Source of the DNA: JAFALX01 sp036378495
GTDB lineage: Bacteria > Chloroflexota > Dormibacteria > Aeolococcales > Aeolococcaceae
DNA: 12,480 bases
Assembly: GCA_036378495.1 (NCBI GenBank)
Contig: DASUWI010000113.1
Span: 1 to 12,480 of the forward strand
Direction of reading: 5' to 3'
This document shows positions 6,090 to 11,932 of the stretch, piece by piece. The position numbers and the translations under genes are program-made. Within the stretch, counting starts at the first letter, position 1, and each line of letters opens with the position of its first letter. The notes below the pieces were generated by a model. The model was not told the origin of the DNA, made no database searches, and worked only from the letters and a program-made list of their open reading frames with translations.

Positions 6090-6235
6090 ACTCCGCCACG
6101 TGCAGCGCTGTACCGCGACCGCTACCAGCGCACGCCGGATAGCTGGCAGTTCGCGGAACCGTCGACGAGCACCGATACCTCGACTCGGCTCCGCTGACCG
6201 GCTCCGCGCCCACCCCGGCCGCGGCTTTCCGGTAG
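6090..6235 (+). pseudogene. C-terminal remnant of a SnoaL-like (NTF2-fold) gene
   Basis: From ~6108 the plus strand encodes L-Y-R-D-R-Y-Q-R-T-P-D-S-W-Q-F-A-E, the usual C-terminal strand pattern of SnoaL-like/NTF2-fold proteins ('Y.DrY.rt.dGWrfa.R'). At ~6159 the frame breaks; one base onward it resumes as V-D-E-H-R-Y-L-D-S-A-P-L-T-G-S-A-P and ends at TAG 6233-6235. A one-base loss explains the join. No N-terminal domain is found upstream, where the toxin-antitoxin promoter region lies only ~110 bases away. It is therefore a 5'-truncated, frameshifted remnant, probably host DNA cut by the inserted element. The bases from 5990 to 6090 hold nothing I can name. Confidence 0.6.
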
Positions 6236-6278
6236 AGGAAACTCGCCCGGGAGCCCCTCCCACGAGGTGGCCGATAAC

Positions 6279-6297
6279 CTGATAAGCTAGCTATCAG
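6279..6297 (+). promoter_or_regulatory. Near-palindromic site, candidate operator upstream of the small-gene cluster
   Basis: CTGATA (6279-6284) and TATCAG (6292-6297) are exact inverted copies around AGCTAGC. A further half-site-like CCTATCAGG follows at 6311-6319, and GATAAC lies just before. The AT-rich symmetric sequence stands out in GC-rich DNA and lies ~90 bases before the first small gene. It looks more like a repressor site or promoter than a terminator (no T-run). The remaining bases up to 6388 show only the ribosome site of the next gene. Confidence 0.45.
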
Positions 6298-6388
6298 CTT
6301 TAGTGACCCCTCCTATCAGGCGGCGGCGCCACTCATCCGGTGCGCCGTCGCCGCTATTGGACCCGAGGGGGTGAGCGGAGGTACCTCG

Positions 6389-6586
6389 ATGACCCAAGGC
6401 AGCCGGAACGCCAAGCGGGATCGCTGGAATCCCAAGCGGTATCGTCTCTACGAGCGCGTGCGGGACATCCTCGACGTACGCGGCCGGCAGCGGGTCACCG
6501 GGCAGCTCGCGGCACGGCGCGGGCGGAAGCTGTGTTGCTACTCGCGCATGTGCATGACCGACCTGGAGGGCGTCCTCGGCCGCTGA
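6389..6586 (+). CDS. Small basic hypothetical protein (65 aa)
   Basis: ATG 6389 is chosen because GGAGGT (6377-6382) lies 6 nt before it; an in-frame GTG at 6371 has no such site. The product is very basic, with an Arg/Lys-rich N-terminus (SRNAKRDRWNPKRYRLYERV), a hydrophobic D-I-L-D-V turn, a second basic patch (QLAARRGRK) and a Cys-Cys...Cys cluster (LCCYSRMC). There is no signal peptide or membrane helix. The charge suggests nucleic-acid or ribosome contact and the cysteines might bind metal, but I recognise no family. It is the first gene of a closely spaced plus-strand run of small genes. Confidence 0.55.
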   Translation: MTQGSRNAKRDRWNPKRYRLYERVRDILDVRGRQRVTGQLAARRGRKLCCYSRMCMTDLEGVLGR

Positions 6587-6625
6587 GACCGGTGGCCGGC
6601 CCTTCGCGCTGGAGGTAGTAACGCT

Positions 6626-6781
6626 ATGGTCCCGCTCCTGCTGTTCCTGATTCTCATCGCCATCCTCTTCGGCGCCGGTGCGGCGCTGCACGTGCTGTGG
6701 TGGATCGCGGTCATCGCCCTCGTTGTGTGGCTCGTCGGTTTCGTCGCTCGCCCCCGGCGCGGCCGCTGGTATCGCTGGTAG
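6626..6781 (+). CDS. Small two-helix membrane protein ('hydrophobic protein' family, 51 aa)
   Basis: This gene is short but convincing. GGAGGT (6611-6616) stands 9 nt before ATG 6626. The product begins M-V-P-L-L-L-F-L-I-L-I-A-I-L-F-G-A-G, continues with a second hydrophobic helix around V-L-W-W-I-A-V-I-A-L-V-V-W-L-V-G-F, and ends in a basic aromatic tail (RPRRGRWYRW). This matches the short proteins labelled 'hydrophobic protein' in Streptomyces and other actinobacteria. Both helices should span the cytoplasmic membrane. No biochemical role is known to me. It lies 39 nt after the small basic gene and before two more membrane-protein genes. Confidence 0.75.
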   Translation: MVPLLLFLILIAILFGAGAALHVLWWIAVIALVVWLVGFVARPRRGRWYRW

Positions 6782-6837
6782 CTCTTCCGCGCTCCGCGTG
6801 TTTGCGTCACGCGTGACATGAATTCGGGAGGGTGAGC

Positions 6838-7182
6838 ATGAGCGTGCCGCTCGTGCTGACCCTCAAAGCGCTCGCCGGCGGAACGCTCGTGGTCGTCTTT
6901 TCGCTGCTGGGCGAACGGCTGCGGCCGCAGAGCCTCGCCGGCCTCCTCGCGGCGGCGCCGTCGGTGGCCCTGGCGTCACTGGCGGTAGTTCTCCTTGCCG
7001 ACGGGTCTCGCGACGCCGCCGCGGCCGCGACGGGGATGGTGGTGGGTGCCATGGCGCTTGCCGTGGCAGCACCGGTCGCCGTCAATGCGGTGCGGCGCTT
7101 CGGTGCCATTCGCGGCAGCCTCGTGAGCGTCGGCGCGTGGCTGGCGGTGGCCGGTGTGCTGTTCGGGCTGCTGCTCCGGTAG
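6838..7182 (+). CDS. DUF3147-like membrane protein, first of two
   Basis: ATG 6838 is preferred over GTG 6832 because the ribosome site GGGAGGG (6826-6832) overlaps the GTG and stands 5 nt before the ATG. The 114-residue product has four hydrophobic segments (~3-22, 34-53, 60-82, 95-113). The phrase L-A-G-L-L-A-A-A-P-S-V-A-L-A-S-L-A-V and the preceding K-A-L-A-G-G-T pattern are typical of DUF3147, small integral membrane proteins of unknown function. The next gene starts 3 nt after its stop, so the pair is almost certainly cotranscribed and may form a hetero-oligomer. Confidence 0.7.
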   Translation: MSVPLVLTLKALAGGTLVVVFSLLGERLRPQSLAGLLAAAPSVALASLAVVLLADGSRDAAAAATGMVVGAMALAVAAPVAVNAVRRFGAIRGSLVSVGAWLAVAGVLFGLLLR

Positions 7183-7185
7183 CTC

Positions 7186-7569
7186 ATGGCGCACCGGGTG
7201 CTGCTTCGCTTCCTCTTCGGCGCCGCCGCATCGCTGGCGGCAGGCGTGATCTCGATCGTCTACGGACCCGTGGTGGGCGGCGTCTTTCTCGCCTTCCCCG
7301 CGATCCTGCCGGCGACGCTGACGCTGCTGGAACGAGACCGAGGCACCGTCGCCGCCGTTCGTGACGCCCGTGGCGCGGTGGCCGGCTCGCTTGGTCTCAT
7401 CGCGTTCGCCGCCATCGTCGCCACCCTGGGGCAGCGCACTGCCGGCGCGGCGGTGCTGGCTGCCGCCGTGGCCGGGTGGCTGGTCACCTCATTCGCCGCG
7501 TATGGCTGTGGCGTTGTGGTTGCTCGCCGCCGGCGCTCGCCGCGGCTGGACGGCGTTGCGCAGCGCTGA
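7186..7569 (+). CDS. DUF3147-like membrane protein, second of two
   Basis: This encodes 127 residues and starts 3 nt after the first DUF3147 gene without its own clear ribosome site, so translation is probably coupled. Hydrophobic segments lie at ~6-26, 29-47, 63-82 and 85-112; the C-terminus is basic (ARRRRSPRLD). The segment V-V-G-G-V-F-L-A-F-P-A-I-L-P-A-T-L-T-L corresponds to the 'aGLLaAaPsvaLaSL' region of the upstream protein, so the two are distant paralogues from an old tandem duplication. Function unknown; location the cytoplasmic membrane. Confidence 0.65.
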   Translation: MAHRVLLRFLFGAAASLAAGVISIVYGPVVGGVFLAFPAILPATLTLLERDRGTVAAVRDARGAVAGSLGLIAFAAIVATLGQRTAGAAVLAAAVAGWLVTSFAAYGCGVVVARRRRSPRLDGVAQR

Positions 7570-7626
7570 TGTTGACTTCGTCGCCTCGAAGCAGTACGAC
7601 ATGCGGCGCCAGAAATCAGAGAGGTG

Positions 7627-7656
7627 ATGTGGTCGACCGCCGCCCGGCGACCACAT
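7627..7656 (+). terminator. Inverted repeat between the DUF3147 pair and the sulfur operon
   Basis: ATGTGGTCG (7627-7635) and CGACCACAT (7648-7656) are perfect 9-bp inverted copies around a 12-nt GC-rich loop. It lies 57 bases after the DUF3147 stop and ~75 bases before the next start. No T-run follows, so it may be a weak or Rho-assisted terminator, or an operator for the sulfur genes. Confidence 0.45.
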
Positions 7657-7729
7657 GCTGCGCAAGGTGTTCGTGATCGTTCATATCGTGCCGCAACCCA
7701 CCTGAGGGGAACGGAGAGGAGGAAGTGCC

Positions 7730-8179
7730 ATGACCGCGACGTTTCAGAGCCCCACGGATCTGACACACAACCGCGGGATGATCGCCGACCCGGCGAAGTT
7801 CGCCGAGGACGCACACGCAGCCTCGTGGCTGTACCTGTGCGGCGAGGAGTTCGCATCGATGGAGGGCGGCATGTCCTACGCGCAAGTGCAGGGCGCCGTG
7901 CCCGAGTCCGCCAACATCATCGCCGACCCACCCAGGCCGTTCGACATGGATGTCGCCCGGAAGGGAGTCGCCGCCATCGATCAGCTGCCCCGGCCCACGC
8001 TGGTCACCTGCCGCAGCGGGCCGCGCTCGTCAGCCTTGATCTATCTCTATGCCGGCCTGCAGCAGGGGTCGACCGCAGAGGATGTGCTGGCGCAGGCCGA
8101 TGCCGATGGCGCGCCGTTTGCGTCGATGCCACCCCTCAGGGAGTGGGTCGCCCAGGGGCTGACCGAGCTGCGGCAGTGA
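7730..8179 (+). CDS. CX4R sulfurtransferase/phosphatase-like protein of the sulfur operon
   Basis: The start is ATG 7730 with GGAGG (7718-7722) 7 nt upstream. The product is 149 residues. The key motif is T-C94-R-S-G-P-R99-S after a predicted strand (RPTLVTC), followed by a helix: the catalytic loop of rhodanese-like and TIGR01244/DUF442-type proteins, in which the Cys carries sulfur or phosphate. The N-terminal half is not typical of either family; residues ~33-60 (WLYLCGEEFASMEGGMSYAQ) include another Cys. The next gene overlaps it (GTGA) and codes for a persulfide-dioxygenase-like protein with rhodanese domains, so a role in persulfide or thiosulfate handling is likely. The exact reaction is open. 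Location should be cytosolic. Confidence 0.6.
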   Translation: MTATFQSPTDLTHNRGMIADPAKFAEDAHAASWLYLCGEEFASMEGGMSYAQVQGAVPESANIIADPPRPFDMDVARKGVAAIDQLPRPTLVTCRSGPRSSALIYLYAGLQQGSTAEDVLAQADADGAPFASMPPLREWVAQGLTELRQ

Positions 8180-9909
8180 TCTTCACGCAGCACTACACGG
8201 GCTGCCTGTCGCACGCCTCCTACCTGATCGGCGACGAGACGACGGGGCGGGCGGTCGTCGTCGATCCGCGGCGCGACATCGGCGTGTACCTGGAGGAGGC
8301 GGAGGCAAACGGCCTCCGCATCGAGCGGGTCCTCGAAACCCACCTCCACGCGGACTTCCTCTCCGGCCACCTGGAGCTGGCGGCGGCGACGGGCGCGTCG
8401 GTCTCATTCGGTGAGGCGGCCACGGTCGGCTTCCCCATGGAGCCGCTCACCGACCGCCAGCGGTTGGACCTCGGTGACGTGTCACTCGAGATCCGTGCCA
8501 CGCCGGGACACACGCCCGAGTCGATATGCGTGGTCGTATACGAGCACGGCGGCGACGATGTCCCGTACGGGGTGCTCACCGGTGACACGCTCTTCGTCGG
8601 CGATGTGGGCCGCCCCGACCTGCTGGCATCGATTGGCAGCGGGCTGGACGCGGCAACGCTGGGGCGCATGCTCTACAAGTCGCTGCACGAGCGGGTCATG
8701 GATCTCCCCGACGACACGCGGGTCTTCCCCGCTCACGGGGCCGGTTCCTCGTGCGGCAAGCAGCTGTCCCAGGAGACGAGCTCCACCATCGGCGAGCAGC
8801 GGCGGAGCAACTACGCGCTGCAGCCGATGACCGAGGACGAGTTCGTCGCGACCGTCACCGAGGGCCAGCCGACCCGGCCCGCCTACTTCACGTTCGATGC
8901 ACAGCGCAACCGTGAGGCGCACGCGCTGCTGGACGAGACTGCCGCGCCGCCGGCGCTTGGTCTCGATCAGGTGCTGTCGTTGGTGCAGGCCGGCGCCGTC
9001 CCGCTGGACACACGCGAGCCGGGTGACTTCGCGGCCGGCCACCTGTGCGGCGCCATCAACGTCAGCCTGCACGGCCGCTTCGCGGAATGGGCAGGCGATG
9101 TGCTCGATCCCGGCAGCGACATCGTGCTGGTCGGCGATCCGGGCAGCGCGCTCGAGAGCCGGGTCCGGCTGAGCCGGATCGGGTTCGACAAGGTCGTGGG
9201 CTACCTCGACGACCCCACCCTGCTCGAGCGCGACGATCTCGTGGAGAGCAGCTCCAGGGTGACCATCGAGCAGCTCGCCGAGCTTCGCGGGTTGGTGCCC
9301 GGCCTGCAGCTCGTCGACGTGCGCAACCCGGGCGAGACCGCGCTCGGACACCTGCAGGGCGCGCGCCTCATCCCGCTCGCAGCGCTGGTCGACCGCATGG
9401 GCGAGCTCCACCGTGATGCGCCGGTGGTCGTCAATTGCGCAAGCGGCACCCGTTCGGTTGTGGCCTCGAGCGTGCTGCGCCATGCCGGCTTCGCCGACGT
9501 TTCGGACCTCCTCGGCGGGTTCGGGGCATGGTCGGTGGCCGGCCTCCCTGTCGCCGTCGCCAAAGCAGCGCCGCCGGACGCGGTGGAGGTGACCCCGCAA
9601 GCTGCCGCTGAGCTCGTCGACAGCGGCGCCCCCGTCCTCGACGTGCGCGAGCCCGATGAGTGGACGGCGGGGCACATGCCCGATGCACGCCACGTTCCCA
9701 TGGGCCAGGTGGAGCGTCAGGTCGACACGCTGCGGAAGAGCGCGCCGGCACTGGTCGTGTGCCGGTCGGGCGGGCGCTCACGCGCCATCACTCAGATGCT
9801 CAACACGCGAGGCATCAACGCGGTGAACCTTGCCGGCGGGATGCAGGCGTGGGAACGGGCAGGCCTGCCGGTCGTGACCGATGGAGGCGCACCTGGGCAC
9901 ATCGTCTGA
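8176..9909 (+). CDS. Persulfide-dioxygenase-like metallo-beta-lactamase protein fused to three rhodanese domains
   Basis: GTG 8176 overlaps the upstream stop (GTGA) and begins M-I-F-T-Q-H-Y, the normal start of this family; the open frame further upstream is shadow. The product is 577 residues. Residues 1-~230 are an ETHE1/Blh-like metallo-beta-lactamase domain with T-H56-L-H58-A-D60-F, P-G-H112-T-P-E-S, T-G-D137-T-L-F and P-A-H187-G-A-G-S-S-C-G-K. The metal ligands are present, and the 'HADF' variant is usual in the rhodanese-fused branch. Rhodanese 1 (~258-352) has V-L-V-G-D-P in place of the active loop and no Cys, so it is inactive. Rhodanese 2 (~362-457) has V-N-C421-A-S-G-T-R-S. Rhodanese 3 (~468-565) has V-C529-R-S-G-G-R-S. 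The likely role is oxidation of low-molecular-weight persulfides to sulfite and sulfur transfer in the cytosol. Common relatives have one or two rhodanese units; three is long. Confidence 0.88.
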   Translation: MIFTQHYTGCLSHASYLIGDETTGRAVVVDPRRDIGVYLEEAEANGLRIERVLETHLHADFLSGHLELAAATGASVSFGEAATVGFPMEPLTDRQRLDLGDVSLEIRATPGHTPESICVVVYEHGGDDVPYGVLTGDTLFVGDVGRPDLLASIGSGLDAATLGRMLYKSLHERVMDLPDDTRVFPAHGAGSSCGKQLSQETSSTIGEQRRSNYALQPMTEDEFVATVTEGQPTRPAYFTFDAQRNREAHALLDETAAPPALGLDQVLSLVQAGAVPLDTREPGDFAAGHLCGAINVSLHGRFAEWAGDVLDPGSDIVLVGDPGSALESRVRLSRIGFDKVVGYLDDPTLLERDDLVESSSRVTIEQLAELRGLVPGLQLVDVRNPGETALGHLQGARLIPLAALVDRMGELHRDAPVVVNCASGTRSVVASSVLRHAGFADVSDLLGGFGAWSVAGLPVAVAKAAPPDAVEVTPQAAAELVDSGAPVLDVREPDEWTAGHMPDARHVPMGQVERQVDTLRKSAPALVVCRSGGRSRAITQMLNTRGINAVNLAGGMQAWERAGLPVVTDGGAPGHIV

Positions 9910-9920
9910 AACGACCCGGC

Positions 9921-10215
9921 CTACGTACGGACGACCGCGGCGACCGCCTCGTTGATGCGGCCGCGACGTGGTCGGGGATCTGGTTCGGCAGGAAGAAGAC
10001 GTTGCCGGGAATCGTCACGATCCGGCCCGTCGAGCACGCCTCCAGCGTGTGCACGCTGTCTTCCGGCAGAACTACGGCTGCAGCAAACGGCAAGCGCCCC
10101 AGCATGTTGGACTGCCGAATGACGTTCATGAAGAACGCCGACTCGTCCGGCAACGACAAGCTGATACCGAGCAGCACCGCCGGGCCGGTGAACAGCTTCT
10201 TTTCGACCCCTTCAT
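9921..10215 (-). pseudogene. Frameshifted small minus-strand gene, family not recognised
   Basis: Between two plus-strand genes the minus strand has clear coding character, with G/C third positions and a sensible protein pattern: KKLFTGPAVLLGISLSLPDE, then VVLPEDSVHTLEACSTGRIV and PGNVFFLPNQIPDHVAAA. At ~9957 the frame breaks; one base later it continues I-N-E-A-V-A-A-V-V-R-T and stops (TAG, 9923-9921). At the other end the only plausible ATG (10215) is again one base out of frame, at a GGGG run (10207-10210). With two single-base losses repaired it would be a ~98-residue protein. It could be a decayed gene or two sequencing errors. A loose likeness to the C-terminal part of alpha/beta hydrolases is not enough to name it. 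Confidence 0.5.
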
Positions 10216-10268
10216 CCGAGCGTGCGGGTGACCGGACAGCTCCAGCGGCTAAGCTTCGACGCAGAACA

Positions 10269-10985
10269 GTGAGCCCTGGGGACGTCATCGAGCTGGTCGT
10301 GCTGGTGCACAGTCCATCGGTGGGGCCGTCAACGTGGGAAGCGGTCGCGCACCAACTGCGCAAACAACACATCGACGTGATCGTGCCGTCGCTCCGCGAA
10401 GTGGCAGATGCGGATCCACCGTCGGGGCCCATCGTGCTCGCGTGTGTCCGGAGTGCGCTCCGAGACGCTGCGCGCATGCGCCCGCTCACTGTGGTCGTGC
10501 ACAGCAACGCGGGCTACTTCGCTCCCATCCTCGCACTCGATCCGGACATGCGGGTGACGTCGCTCATCTTCGTGGACGCGTCGCTGCCGTCGACATCGGG
10601 GTCGTCGGCCCTGGCGCAGCCCGAGTTGCTTGCGTTTCTCCGCGACCAGGCGATTGACGGGGTGCTGCCACCCTGGACCACGTGGTGGCCCGACGAGGAG
10701 GCGGCGCGCCTCTTCCCTGATCGCGAGACGATGCGGCGGTTTCAGCGTGATGAACCGCGCCTGCCGCTCGCGTACTACGAGCAGGCCGTGCCCGCGCCCG
10801 CCGGCTGGGACGATCGTCACTGCGCCTTTTTGCTGTACAGCGACGCATACGCGCCAACGGCTGAGGTGGCACGGGGCCGTGGCTGGCCGGTCGAGGCCAT
10901 CGCCGGCGAGCACCTGCACATGCTTGTCGACCCCGCCGCCACGGCGAATGCGATCATTCGCCTCGCCCAGGCTCGAAACCACTGA
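10269..10985 (+). CDS. Alpha/beta-hydrolase-fold protein
   Basis: GTG 10269 begins a 238-residue product (MSPGDVIELVVLVHSPSVGP) that starts directly with the first core strand, followed by S-T-W-E-A-V-A-H-Q-L, as in small actinobacterial alpha/beta hydrolases. The nucleophile elbow is V-V-V-H-S79-N-A-G, so the Ser is flanked by His and Asn instead of the common G-x-S-x-G. D192 (L-Y-S-D-A-Y) and H215 or H217 (A-G-E-H-L-H) are candidates for the rest of the triad. Substrate unknown. No strong ribosome site precedes the GTG. The open frame extends far upstream, but that part is shadow of the rhodanese gene and the minus-strand remnant. The next gene starts 14 nt after its stop. Confidence 0.68.
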   Translation: MSPGDVIELVVLVHSPSVGPSTWEAVAHQLRKQHIDVIVPSLREVADADPPSGPIVLACVRSALRDAARMRPLTVVVHSNAGYFAPILALDPDMRVTSLIFVDASLPSTSGSSALAQPELLAFLRDQAIDGVLPPWTTWWPDEEAARLFPDRETMRRFQRDEPRLPLAYYEQAVPAPAGWDDRHCAFLLYSDAYAPTAEVARGRGWPVEAIAGEHLHMLVDPAATANAIIRLAQARNH

Positions 10986-10999
10986 AGGAGTTGCACCCA

Positions 11000-11335
11000 A
11001 TGGCGGACCATCAGCTGATCGTCTATCCCACCAAGGACCTGGCCGCCGCGAAGAAGCTCTTTGCAGCGTTGGTCGGCGTGGAGCCGTACGTCGATTCGCA
11101 GTACTACGTCGGCTACCGCACCGAGGGTCGCGAGGTCGGCATCGATCCCTACGGATCGAGCAGCGGACCGATCGCCTACTGGGATGTCGACGACATCGGC
11201 GCCAAGGTTGCGGAGCTCACCGGCGCCGGCTGGGAGGTCACGAGCGATGCGAGAGACGTCGGCGGGGGCCTGCTCGTGGCGCAGCTGAGTGACGGCAACG
11301 GCAGCACCGTCGGCCTGCGGCAGGGGAACGTGTAG
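11000..11335 (+). CDS. VOC (glyoxalase/bleomycin-resistance fold) family protein
   Basis: ATG 11000 is preceded by GAAGGAG (10984-10990, overlapping the hydrolase stop) at 9 nt; a TTG at 10991 is less likely. The 111-residue product has one VOC unit. The first half has the beta-alpha pattern I-V-Y-P-T-K-D-L-A-A-A-K-K-L-F-A-A-L-V-G. The second has Y-W-D-V-D-D-I-G-A-K-V-A-E-L-T-G-A-G-W and the closing L-S-D-G-N-G-S-T-V-G-L. Proteins of this size act as homodimers in the cytosol; substrates range from methylglyoxal adducts to antibiotics and cannot be told here. The usual metal ligands (His/Glu) are not obvious, so it may be a binding protein. It is probably cotranscribed with the hydrolase. Confidence 0.78.
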   Translation: MADHQLIVYPTKDLAAAKKLFAALVGVEPYVDSQYYVGYRTEGREVGIDPYGSSSGPIAYWDVDDIGAKVAELTGAGWEVTSDARDVGGGLLVAQLSDGNGSTVGLRQGNV

Positions 11336-11402
11336 GCAGCGCCGCTCCAGCGCCACGCAGGCGTCAGCTGGACGCGTACCACGCGGCGTTCGGCGGCATA
11401 CG

Positions 11403-11453
11403 GCCGGCGCGTCACAAGGCCGGCGGCGACGGCGCGCTCAGAGCCGGCGGCTC
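11403..11453. terminator. Possible hairpins between convergent genes
   Basis: GCCGGC (11403-11408) can pair with GCCGGC (11419-11424) over a 10-nt loop. GAGCC-GGC-GGCTC (11441-11453) forms a tight 5-bp hairpin reaching into the stop codon of the minus-strand gene. The plus gene ends at 11335 and the minus gene at 11452, so this is where both should terminate. No T-run is present on either strand, and GC-rich repeats are common here. Confidence 0.3.
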
Positions 11454-11655
11454 ATTGCCCGCGCGCGCGGAAGCCCGCGCAGCTGAGAACGGGCAACCGC
11501 GGGTAGCGCGCGAAGCGCGCGTCGATGCGCGCCAGGGCGCACTGGACAAACATCGAGCGCGCGCCTTGCACCACCCGCGCATGCACGCATTGCGCGCATA
11601 GCCCGGCAGACGCATCAGGCCGGGCGCTTGAAGCGGATGGCGGTCCAGTGGTCAT
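11452..11655 (-). CDS. Small four-cysteine conserved protein
   Basis: The 67-residue frame holds G-L-C20-A-Q-C23-V-H-A-R, F-V-Q-C39-A-L-A, then R-F-A-R-Y-P-R-L-P-V-L-S-C59-A-G-F. I recognise this pattern ('LC..C.haR.v.s.r.s.F.lC.rs..dprF.RYP.LPVl.C.GY') from short uncharacterised bacterial proteins; the four cysteines suggest a zinc-ribbon-like metal site. The only start in frame is ATG 11655, overlapping the upstream gene by 41 bp. An ATG at 11615 opens another frame that lacks the motif, so the annotated start may hide a small shift. Residues 1-~18 are unlikely to be conserved. Function unknown; its place at the end of a histidine-kinase cluster says little. Confidence 0.6.
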   Translation of the reverse strand: MTTGPPSASSARPDASAGLCAQCVHARVVQGARSMFVQCALARIDARFARYPRLPVLSCAGFRARGQ

Positions 11656-11932
11656 CGATCGACACCTGCGCGACGGCGACGAATCCGGACGCTCCCGTCA
11701 GCTCGCCGAGCACATCACGGCGATGCCACCAGGGGGTTGCCGGAAGGTCGGTGGCGCCGGGACCCAGCGTGCGCAGCTCGTCGACGTTGCGAACGAACAG
11801 CTGCACGAAGTCGAGGTCATCGCCGGACGCGCCCCCGGCAACACCCAGCGACTCGTGATACCCGTCGGGAGCGTTGATCACCGCGACACGCTCTCCGTCG
11901 GGTAGGCGAAGCTTCTGTGCCAGCGAGCTCAT
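11615..11932 (-). CDS. DUF3052-like small protein
   Basis: The 105-residue product begins SSLAQKLRLPDGERVAVINA with P-D-G-Y following, then D-F-V-Q-L-F-V-R-N-V-D-E-L, and ends V-A-V-A-Q-V-S-I-D-D-H-W-T-A-I-R-F-K. This is the layout of DUF3052-like proteins: an N-terminal 'LaekLgikpG..v.vlnaP.gY', a central 'DFV.LFV', and a terminal '.vsiDd.WsalRf'. Relatives I recall also have a 'PGG.LW..yPK' segment between the last two; here that region is only ~20 residues (LGPGATDLPATPWWHRRD), so it is a short variant or has an internal deletion. Its ATG overlaps the kinase stop codon (ATGA), so translation is coupled. Molecular function unknown. Confidence 0.6.
   Translation of the reverse strand: MSSLAQKLRLPDGERVAVINAPDGYHESLGVAGGASGDDLDFVQLFVRNVDELRTLGPGATDLPATPWWHRRDVLGELTGASGFVAVAQVSIDDHWTAIRFKRPA

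Noticed and set aside
7624..8175. N-terminal extension of the metallo-beta-lactamase frame
   Set aside because: It overlaps the CX4R gene in another frame and is Arg-rich; the family start motif lies at GTG 8176.
8482..9693. Minus-strand open frame of 403 codons across the rhodanese fusion
   Set aside because: Antisense to a well-recognised four-domain protein; no own ribosome site or family pattern.
11455..11600. GCGCGC-rich stretch considered as a structured RNA or repeat element
   Set aside because: It is the coding sequence of the four-cysteine protein on the minus strand, rich in Ala/Arg codons.
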